Below, one piece after another: positions 61,301 to 64,000 of a stretch of DNA of 64,000 bases. The first letter of the stretch is position 1, and the number at the start of each line of letters is the position of its first letter. Source of the stretch: Leishmania martiniquensis (Eukaryota > Euglenozoa > Kinetoplastea > Trypanosomatida > Trypanosomatidae); assembly GCF_017916325.1 (NCBI RefSeq), contig NC_090160.1, positions 380,001 through 444,000 on the forward strand. The letters run 5' to 3'. The translations under genes and the position numbers were made by a program. The notes below the pieces were generated by a model, which did not search any database, was not told the origin of the DNA, and saw only the letters and a program-made list of their open reading frames with translations.

Positions 61301-62504
61301 GTTGGCGGCGTCTCACACCCCCGCCATTAGTCGCATCATTGTAAGTCACCGCTTCCTCGATCGTGCCGCTGGTACGGTCGCCAGGATGGCTGCGGTGCGC
61401 ACTGTCGCCAAGTGGCTCCTCCAGGGCAGAGCCAGATCGGCCCGACGGTCTCTGCGACGGCTCGCATAGAAATGGCACGGGAGGAGACAGTGGCGCATGG
61501 GGAAAGCCACTCGGCGCATTCGGCCACCCCTCGATACGCCTCTCACTTGCACCTGCATTGCCATGGCGCGGCGGCAGCGGCGGCGGATCGGTGGATGTTG
61601 CGGGCAACGCCGCGCTCCCTAATGGAGCTGACCGTACGGTGTTGGGCATCCTCAGAGGTACAGAGGCGATGTGGTCATCGCTGTCCCAGCGCCGCGCGTG
61701 TTGTGCACCAGCGCCACTTCGTTGAGCCTCACCTGCTTTCGCAACGCACTTCGCGCCTTCATCATGGACGGCCCTCTCGTCTGAGTCGGCGGCTGCATCT
61801 GCCGGCAGCGATGTTGGCGCGGCGGGAGGCACAGAGCTCTCCTCAGCGGCATCGTCCAGCGAAGGCGTGAACTCCGCCGCAGGCGCCGCCCTGGTAGGTT
61901 CAGACGGCGGTGGCGCGGCAAGCAGCGGAGAGAATGGGTGCCCGGGCACTGGTGCATCGGTGCCCATCGCGCTACTGGGAGAGCTGGGGACAGCAGCAGC
62001 CTCTGCAGCAACTTCGGTTACTTCGGCAGTAGAAGAATTTGAAAGAAGGCCTCCAGGCAGCGTGGGGGTGAGGCTCCTACATGGCCCCGCGAATGCCGCA
62101 GCGCTGCTCTCACATGTAGCCGCTGGTGAAAAAGATGACGGTGATGTTCTCTTCTGCGATCGAGGCGGTGATAACGGCGACGACACCGGCAGCCCCTTCG
62201 CCACCGTCGACAACAGCGACTCAGAGCCGCCACCACCACTTACGTCCTCCTCTCTCTTCCCCACCTCCCGCCAGCGCGACATCGTGCTCTGCGACAGCAT
62301 CGAGACGCTGCTGCTGGCGATGGAGCTGCTAGGCGACGAGGATTTTGGCGGCAGTGCTGCCCAGTGTAGCTTTTTTTGGCTCTCTTTACAACCAGTGGTC
62401 CCAAGCATCGTCGTGGCGGTGTTGGCCGACGCATTCGGAGCTGCCGCAACCCTCTTCACTGCCGGCGGTGCCGCAGCCACACCCATGCTGCCGTGCAATG
62501 GCAT
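43347..62504 (-). CDS. Giant multi-module protein, C2-like segments and kelch C-terminus
   Basis: A single uninterrupted frame of 6385 codons. The first in-frame ATG is at 62504; the frame is open up to a stop at 62628-62630, but only a GTG (62549) precedes it. Residues 1 to about 930 are Ser/Ala/Pro-rich and disordered. A conserved-looking patch, CMELIELIAYEEVAPIVRGG, lies near 950. From about 1330 to 5300, beta-rich segments resemble C2 domains: HPRWQHKFRLGLASLSTLHL then LRVFDLCQ (about 2230-2260), and repeated endings W-[LVM]-P-L at Trp1986, 2328, 2955, 3244 and 5162. These are often followed by a G-x-L-L-V-x-W strand (Trp2031, 2371, 3276, 4242). A basic coiled coil is near 4000-4045. The C-terminus (about 5960-6385) has kelch-like repeats, including HSATLVGGRIWLLGG and CVVLFGG. 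It is probably a scaffold; I cannot name it. Calcium-binding Asp loops are not evident. Confidence 0.8.
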   Translation of the reverse strand: MPLHGSMGVAAAPPAVKRVAAAPNASANTATTMLGTTGCKESQKKLHWAALPPKSSSPSSSIASSSVSMLSQSTMSRWREVGKREEDVSGGGGSESLLSTVAKGLPVSSPLSPPRSQKRTSPSSFSPAATCESSAAAFAGPCRSLTPTLPGGLLSNSSTAEVTEVAAEAAAVPSSPSSAMGTDAPVPGHPFSPLLAAPPPSEPTRAAPAAEFTPSLDDAAEESSVPPAAPTSLPADAAADSDERAVHDEGAKCVAKAGEAQRSGAGAQHARRWDSDDHIASVPLRMPNTVRSAPLGSAALPATSTDPPPLPPRHGNAGASERRIEGWPNAPSGFPHAPLSPPVPFLCEPSQRPSGRSGSALEEPLGDSAHRSHPGDRTSGTIEEAVTYNDATNGGGVRRRQHQSFTDSGGGTAEKGEAHRRSAAEAQDTHQRAGRHEQVQDRWLCQRTQGPGTGDACRLSPHASRSRRLQDCSPEREPTWASVAEPDAGLASMAGAAARGLPHQPAAHQSLRSSPTSTHTHRPRMGLSATAPSLVEVDALISTHTVEVSSTWSSVPSSSAYLPTTDTPPAALAAQEKAWAPSVHGRSPLTRRLRSSRRPPSSGWPDEIFPTSEDEDEAATALEVAALDSSTPAQWPQGPERGAWADEGVLGKRRFVAMATGEMSPSPLVVHVLEAASATFAPTSLRAGEHSGSTRTAAPSSASVSLSLRADATEEESTTAAAAAALGGNDAGRAATTSTATVFVEPAAELIAPHLRLTSTALSAPAVASSAAAAAAGTTGETHRGAYPASYMRADRVTPVDGAGGGSECGETLGSLMTLKSVLEGRNRFSKAGALERAIAKKVPLSMAQFAACRVSSEGESLRGSEAESRRSSGERRNGATSRQPRNGTSYREGCDDSGSLYSYSYSYSCTTGSSTDSTVRSARSHAAGAAPRTIYGREGAVAVGEMASACMELIELIAYEEVAPIVRGGGGALRWLRCGRKKVAGGERTSRTEMRRTCDTERGACRVHFVSCSSTRVAGPADLRERDGTAAPPSESTGAEETSITADSEDKTERPEKLGGARRGGAPGSDGSRRQRRLYSTTETPCSSERDASEGVGEGMCETATCADHQGSLRSVAGSAVPLGKWAKMSPPLHDEVDSGEGDRGVPDQAALGATPAAVAVQGRISPFDLVDGAAFHGTASAPPASLHAGARGGKEAALAGWHAEVDGASASTVVAVPGRDGTTLGGVGPVPFAAADAAATNDQLGSGDLRAGDGGGLEDSEGSAATTASSSRYPLSELLASMEEPPALRAWDEEPPLLASTSRPPREQEAVQLTAKCSDETVATPEAVQQPALRPLRQCVFMEVHGLRHWCSELLCPLQVPRAGRANSATAVPAEEWRSAWGGLRQAGAPIVEDPRWTDARLAIYWQDTAGEHLLAAGSSFSLPSNLEVLQRRLGCRGGGGDSTQDASTCGRGRDSWSDLLVLQFPEKRTEGAARGGRQTEGGAQAAMATTAEDSPWHPSHSGGGGGDTPSRRASEGGLAGSCLLGSLGDERVLCVKMEGRGALWASAGEECAPSAATAQAAKAAASRGTNRPSSAKGTQLGHAAGATGARVECLAMQSPCAEEMSQSSVAWQTVSSSLSPFMPLSVDAIPPFSSASGTKAPRDDTPSALRAMAVMDSVNVPAAADSGAGERAAATGTRQGECWRPLAVSPPFLAVDFCQLPPDRPPLLTALGATAEVAASTVACLGKPLPQLTCRLRWAEAPLPRPATASETAPRASSAELDLPSWASLGAVIREYERVSRGAATAGGTPDSAKDSVGGTTRSHIPSWPLTVLWNTIPSYLAAKKDTLRERRAPDIAAASQKWCAEGVPPKGHAMETLTVCSVVVRGAAAILSTNEVNGVPGRYYGPPTSISVTGGCDGVVGEKGAITVSEDGRGALFMQYSMSFHAVLTRDTASSLLFTVHGVASPEEVLGFAVWAPFDTAVAAHVQEPQHPHRAGGVTDVWLPLFAPVSTDAVARATLSAQLPAVARPNRDNGQTHSTSGLLLVGWLHCDVEALFLSSMTEETAQQLWNGPQHSLSSLAAAPVEEAEHDECCAGRGIRVDDDTLVDFSVVEGAGLRPLTAHFGLPPSPTPLRWDDPASWGNETTCACVYCEVLAVRQEETSRQAPQSAPHAPGAFVAASSLLTAEAARCRPPTSDHCQSATASCGFDFVGFAAASYSQGRTVRSAPLSDSAEACGKGGAWAGADAVLPVTASAARTSHPRWQHKFRLGLASLSTLHLRVFDLCQHSSDSGDGEARPLAAEGGPMRACRGEASGRRAVLLGTATLTSWLLRRLLGRRLGEGCAWLPLLWSPRMAAGTTTASAAPDGKGIFEHHFLSAVCNGFLLVKWRRLPPATAVARLPCCGDLSSWCASVTRRLFGINGRHTARSEMRPRSSLWRGKELHEFPQSWYQPVASHGAEPGSITAAPTTYTPHLGWMSPEVVPWLRMDKVRLQWPWLQHLLCMNGGQVRLSLWYPTAQGETRLLAECRLVPLCALEEPSIRATGRGRLTRVHSRGTGDTAAVYGIVLSIPPSRGAAPPTESAAPVEATLYLPASPVVEVQVWWYPRDGAGAARGGCADAPSRFIGRGKWRFPAEDVAAEVRGLPARIERGACDEARSGLLSTMGASGLAGLSGQEGEGSATRPAPLPTSLRSFFTLHEADVRVAPVYNAGLPQHVEGGVLTWRLMSFPRLVCDDWGKVPPAMLPSPPASLSCVAGPCVGLSGPLRTPPGLGPASTWVMPDAGTPARVRVEVCNLMCFDHVDGPGIGAAQAAEALQIAVSGSSCNDSPAWASSAESAAIDDSRCWMHPGEAPPPDAFRAAYAFSPVCAAAANGAEKRSNTGGDESSAERHAVPDADASRFPTLEVQWPPRRFGWIDNAPPSLCVWVMAPSPFSGAIGAAGETDTVAAEGRECEWGAVRLPRLDAFTSTLGTLWLPLFRSCAAPALDAEVPRCLPAAESVVTGSGSSSSSSGARFRADSPPPQPSTAERVHCGVTVTAPPQSAQPDGNAAHPLMVRSAPCAAVVMKHVGFAAIRYAHNLQRRVEVEASPSGVKRSAPASRVLLARVGPLHRGLPLNASARGYFRSSSAPSPSGSHTSVLEVLPTPPSGAVQRALAASANTAGAASAMDAVLIDANGGTEVLLGVEAHQLSMRVPDADTDQDVPRQASSDGRVAVFPLPQRSCGDDGSHQMRLQARIGPSAAMATSTMDFDLNDGGEAAEGAQWVPLVVRRRLHDAHDVGYDGEGECVMAEILVQWRVVDLSAAAAPSRSTFSPLPLQRLVREYGGGSSASCSYTALSTLSASPPLYQSPSRQGSANVEQRACWSKLSVDRPKGQGAITAELASRALSRVLRRIEPRRHRYVYLRLDQLLLHCSARQRLAWAALQRRTTASPPEVRADGGHGGDVSTPLRLRLEVQLRWPGEWSALWCRPASQSPHRVLLGSETGAAASLAPAAVASATATAGVVSFNVWVDSAEGVFVGSSASATTGAAMGDEAATSASEECFLSCASLPPLCLALPSPQDIEHALGKPGLEARFSLTFALFAVLHLHGDDDSAVEKASEVCVGTGRAPLKLPRSAQFGLTSLLPPVDTTAEGGTAAWAGAKDAYAKDNVATMPALLRWRARVAQSLPVFPPVASKSRLPPKPRHLAPDNGMGVGDEDSDRDGICSSHSTVPSSARSFTEREEAIEGGVRTPATGPTAVPVLTRVTVTRMELCGVDVSLARGLAQRHHHVLPPATVTVMVTDATGATAAPTDVRGGTITAASTVHQLLPRLLLVRPTAASPPVAAASPASPPMTHPPPPQQQRYMWSTDVCLAASTSKLLFNVNISESALRSARADETRLQSRDSSAAAKPLDADAPTVDACRRWQHPDEVNVCGRAAYTLDLSVQVGGVRPPGSDGRLVSAARAADGTHDVVLQVESLVHGRWLGRLWIQVDVTAADLLMCDAASIFLTSRMTLSVQSCSGFAVGDVLLTCRAEETYARLRERAALLWKQRGKVPRRLRQQMKEIRQIRRQLRQGKEQLRDGAPADPPTLSTVGVVRVASAWGEDGTNSVPISSSKSFALPTATELVRQGCAATMRSASERAPLLSISRNIHTLPIAESATATMRLELCEASSGVAVAAGQMVLPLRSARTPWHDGAWQPPVWTATSPLSMRVALQPCAISEMRTRCIYPVTPSGGVADVTAAWSVHPARGDTWLTCFYVKPTAGGDDAAMPCGLLLLRWVYCFEATAYPETEHTVDMPVRSRLSMATSDRDGRDAQMPHAGDRLRDGVPVYWSGVAMQLPRIGPVGATLKRIELLEVTPISNADFHVGVAEKATAQPSPLERTLLPTRHACVTTQIAVHEWSAADEYCFEARRRQAQDSGEDSLVWLICEGASAASGLRCRGGWEVLLSLSTSNALAKCAATLLGQRKARTAGREEEHVAGPEPVSPRSRWYPRVDAKVLATRGAVPSAAGSDGGVVMRSLTFQCSGAAIAASGLGQVDTMTCRVVALRCRGGGDGALRPFQPPRREAVRGAVDYAEASIAVLNAGRVSPSLQEPRLTEDLPRTATASPTVAPRRSPPLFPAQLTATWSPTLGPSHSTVVAPCAVAVDSRADAHPSMQGAPPQTREGALLRVVLPLVPPDPVLEAVGDGGAGDVGRDGGGGVTTVLEEQFLIEVSVHGRRCSAGAEEVATTACYVSAPFCASDILRSARSCGERSGISGGADAPASVAGRGSQLYMTPSHWSSMLAMRLVSAPVGDGTMDSAVLEEAEKVQEAGPLPPQAPPKALMEVRWALDVLGVLPVRASAAGVVLASSECSRGHAHRAADHWAECTEADFGSLTRITDVTDDDDDVEGGGMSMRQLEACSAWADFLEAQNGMRDMQAAQAKLRHWRCTIVGVEVSGVELPSWCSMGAGTDAGTEDGVHDAAQCTPLLAQLVLPIREPSSAAGADAGRQPKQDSDSTGRYRRRRLRSKGEVVIGVARTTPTRVDRGVHLDTGSATSSRDGATAQGGARAARSVAPAWIDRSRSRGHWYTATFAPLSWSMAVEDMIAQAATAEHVAKSEATAAAVGRAPGAGLTVWQLLARAPAPSPSVKSSVGDSHRTTQDTTQLVYNLGSTQLARLLHEGALYLVQMLARWCGGVYTTKERDALLEMAALYPTQWMPLAPTAPITNDIQSEARVRFKCAYSYHGPIRQPPKSFATVLPPHSTAPRAFADTVLCLQLDHVQLIYACLDGAGAVAATAESHCSSAASVSAAWLRRLTLVIRVLVTTESAVNDTVVDSRCVAQWHTRLAPVPCGGAPPIMEPAPAEDRVAPFAPAAASTTTLQTAPALSLPFSVAVPMPDPVPVPVTDEPSSGGGASVSAELPQQRGDEDHKRVAAAALRAPPSAINVVPMLPATSLCYWQPSSAAENADGSCTAQTFVTVPAARATQTTTITSVEAVLLLLPDEKAEKVNNGAAVSFQGRLHRGGSSAVAGTVIGRTQVRVGCSSLSDAIWDVAGKRVGSGWRLSAPLSMQLPVTAEAGLPRSGHDVSASAASSGGGREGKPQPSWTLLFGLYIFTAPSMAQVAALQVVQAAQAEQRRCSLADLQRTEEALVASVTASYHLHEGAGEANTDAGVATAGQRHARRSQLSHKWMSRVPYQLLRAPPTVIRVDTFAVWGAVPSTSERRTGEDGAAQLFQMLWTVPQRPMMQRVGTHAVAGGVSCPSRGCSEGADIDDTSYAALPAHRQAWLVDELNGEVRAPVWTRLSSGPPVLQKGCAAGRTPSHAPSLASHLHSGRAILRDAQRLKLDWRSVAEGNGQQSARLLAALAGLVGGAPVAYTAADGSACLWVSGGLRRPCAEGLRYGTQQSSMLQGSDKGDHAGRRATKPAPPLFRFPAQHRGASRRRGQQLLPPHAVMVTSKNSSRLPSPGLNPRAASCPLDYDLYVSHFLRWTVVAHNEHASTPGSRCEVHTPVAWSLSAPSSSTSALPRLFHSATLVGGRIWLLGGWAAPAGVEDLPSTPAALVGTAGLVERRRREVRQAVIHSRDTDATGDRRSPVSLEECSSGCIRTSASDAQCDASRALPSAPLIWCEEVHCVRCLDDGFPAPSVRVSLPSLQGEDCADTTGTTSCWLATPPRLACHVAVACEDRCVVLFGGLMVPTGADDDEPVATSTVHIYDTVQGRWSAQSESNTGDAQGEWPMARYGHCAAPVPGTDGVRQPRSYFVFGGATTTASCRTLLVPPAQLLWIWTPVLAVTHRGSRGSCEVMSVHSTWQRVQLPVGLATPFSGRFLPQLHAYSAVEVTAAVRGSAETLEDGSAAPSDPGPTSMVLCVAGGLTAPALAQHTVPDIARDRALDTMEATSSDAYRTFSECVEPWFAHPARDVASVLLRCDCELQQLLPPR
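43540..44600 (-). other. Kelch-type repeat region of the giant protein
   Basis: Four motifs with the kelch layout (R..H/Y..., hydrophobic strand, GG) can be read on the minus strand: LPRLFHSATLVGGRIWLLGG near 44600-44530, TPPRLACHVAVACEDRCVVL then FGG near 44160-44085, MARYGHCAAPV then SYFVFGGAT near 43965-43875, and LPQLHAYSAVEVT then MVLCVAGGLT near 43705-43540. This would make at least part of a beta-propeller. Long linkers between motifs are unusual. Confidence 0.65.
53521..53562 (-). repeat. Serine codon repeat inside the giant gene
   Basis: A short run of trinucleotide repeats, read as AGC on the minus strand, encodes a GSGSSSSSSGA stretch near residue 2985. Such a repeat is likely to vary in length between strains. 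Confidence 0.7.
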
Positions 62505-64000
62505 CTGTTCTTCTACCCCCCTCTCCTCCCCTTTGCTTCCACGGCTCACAAGGCCGCTCGGATGTCGAGCCTCACGGCGCTCGCGCTTGCTTCGATGAGT
62601 CGGGTCAAGGAGGCACCGCTGATGTGCTTAGTCCGCCGTTGGGAGAGGGAAGTGCGCGTTTGTTTCGAACATAAATGAATAAAAAATAAACGAAAAATAA
62701 AAGGGCGCGCCCGCCCGCAGTGGTGCTGCTGGAAGGGGAGCGGGGGGAGGGGGGATGCGGTACACACACAGAGAGAGAGAGAGAGTTACAGAGATCGACA
62801 CACACGCGTGCGCGCACGCAGATTGGGATGGCACGCCACCCTCTCTACTGGGCAAGTGATGCGGGTGCGCTTTGATGTTTGCTTGTTTTTCAATGGAAGG
62901 GGGGCATATATCCGTGTGTGCGTCTGCGTCTGTGTCTGTGTCTGTAGGCACGAGTACGCTGATCTAAGGGAGTACGCGCATGCGTGCGTGTTGGCCTGTG
63001 CGCTCTCTGCACGGGCGAAACGTGGATGAGGAGATCTCTATGTCAGTGTGTGTGTGTGTGTGTATGCGTGTGTATGCGGATGCGGTTATACGAAGGTATC
63101 GGGTGCGTTAGACAGTGTGTATGCACGCACGTACATTTCATGTGTATATGTATGCGCGTCTGTGTGCAGGCCGGGGGGAGGGCTTGCTGGTCGTTCGCAG
63201 GCGAATAGACAGATGAATATGCGAGACGCCGATGGCAGTCTCTGCGGACCTCTGAGTACGTCGCCGCTGCCCTCTTCTTGTGAACAGTCACACCACCAAC
63301 GCACCCTGCCCTGTCAAGTATATCGGTCGCAGAGCTCGTAACTCTTACTGGTTAAGTGTGTGTAAATGTGTGTGTGTGTGTGCCGCGTGGAGCAAGAAAG
63401 CAAGGCTAGGCCGCATGCAACCTCGACTGTCAAGACAACCCTCATGCACGCGATCTCTTCAGCCGAAAGAGCTGGCAGGCACGCAACGCACTCAGCGCAG
63501 CTCAGCGTCTGAGAGTCACTGAGCCAACGCCGTCACGCAGGAGCCAAAGGGCAAAGAGCTGCACTAAAAGGGACAGGTCTCACGCACAACGGGTAAGTGC
63601 AGAGGGAGGCTCAATAGTGAAGCGGAGTGAGGATAGCTGGTGGGCCAGATTGTGAAGGAGGGAGTCGATGCAGCACTGCAATAGACAGGAGGAGGGACGC
63701 GAATGAGCACAGGTGGGCGTGCAACAAGGGAGGGTGAAGGGAGGGAGGGAGGGAGAGGGGAGGCTGGGAGTGGCAGAGGAGGAGAGGAGGCCACCACTAC
63801 CCCTCCTGCCCCTTCCATGCACGCCCCAAAGATGCCAGCGCACGAAGCACATGGGCACAGCCTCATTGCTGGTTCAATGCAGGAGCCATGAGCACCAAAA
63901 AAAAAAATTGAAAGCGGCCCGAGATCAGGCCCAAGATATGCGCTCCTGTGTGTATGTGTATGATGCAAAACGCCCTGCAGCAGAGAAACTGTTCAAACAA
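62505..64000. other. 5' region of the giant gene and right flank, no gene seen
   Basis: Read on the minus strand, the pyrimidine-rich stretch at plus 62731-62755 is followed by AG at 62730-62729. This would give a leader of about 225 nt for the giant gene. A second candidate AG lies at 62628-62627 (leader of about 123 nt). Farther right are a GA run (62771-62786), GT runs (about 62918-62945, 63041-63066, 63360-63380) and an A run at 63898-63908. Open frames are simple-sequence peptides; no gene or tRNA is recognised. Confidence 0.55.

Noticed and set aside
62505..62549. Start of the giant gene at a GTG at 62549
   Set aside because: Nuclear eukaryotic translation would use the first ATG, at 62504 in this frame; nothing suggests a non-AUG start.
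1..64000. CRISPR arrays, prokaryotic operons or phage elements
   Set aside because: The tandem repeats are simple microsatellites without spacers, and all gene features are eukaryotic.

Overview
This window reads as nuclear DNA of a trypanosomatid, most likely Leishmania or a close relative in the Leishmaniinae. The genes are intronless, GC-rich and arranged head to tail on one strand. They are separated by 0.7-3.4 kb of pyrimidine-rich DNA full of (GT)n, (CA)n and (AT)n tracts. A polypyrimidine tract followed by AG precedes most start codons, as expected for spliced-leader trans-splicing of polycistronic transcripts. Several products (frataxin, Sec61 gamma, a CorA-type channel, an ER DnaJ) are plainly eukaryotic. 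I cannot name the species or chromosome from sequence alone. A decayed tyrosine-recombinase/RNase H retroelement near the left end recalls the VIPER/TATE group of trypanosomatids.

Layout. 1-2.0 kb: unassigned DNA, then the retroelement remnant (about 1.2-2.0 kb). 2.9-35.6 kb: a plus-strand array of eleven genes. In order these are a LYR-family mitochondrial protein, a hypothetical protein, a 2-oxoglutarate/Fe(II) dioxygenase of the isopenicillin N synthase fold, Sec61 gamma, a 3-hydroxyisobutyrate dehydrogenase-like enzyme, a probable pseudokinase, a coiled-coil hypothetical, frataxin, two hypothetical proteins that look cytoskeletal, and an RRM/RGG protein resembling eIF4B. 35.6-37.7 kb: a convergent strand-switch region with a strongly strand-biased C-rich then G-rich block. 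37.7-62.5 kb: a minus-strand array of a CorA-like Mg2+ channel, an ER-lumenal type I DnaJ chaperone and one enormous single-exon gene. 62.5-64 kb: microsatellite-rich DNA with no gene seen.

The most striking object is the minus-strand gene at 43347-62504. It is uninterrupted for 6385 codons (roughly 0.65-0.7 MDa). It has a disordered Ser/Ala/Pro-rich N-terminus of about 900-1300 residues, a long middle built from recurring beta-rich segments that look like the ends of C2 domains, and a C-terminal kelch-type repeat region. I think it is a multi-C2 plus kelch-propeller scaffold, possibly of the flagellum or basal body; the location is inference.

Neighbouring genes here do not form a pathway. 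Trypanosomatid arrays are transcribed together but are not functional operons, so gene order carries little information on function. Frataxin, the LYR protein and the dehydrogenase are all plausibly mitochondrial, while Sec61 gamma and the DnaJ belong to the secretory pathway.
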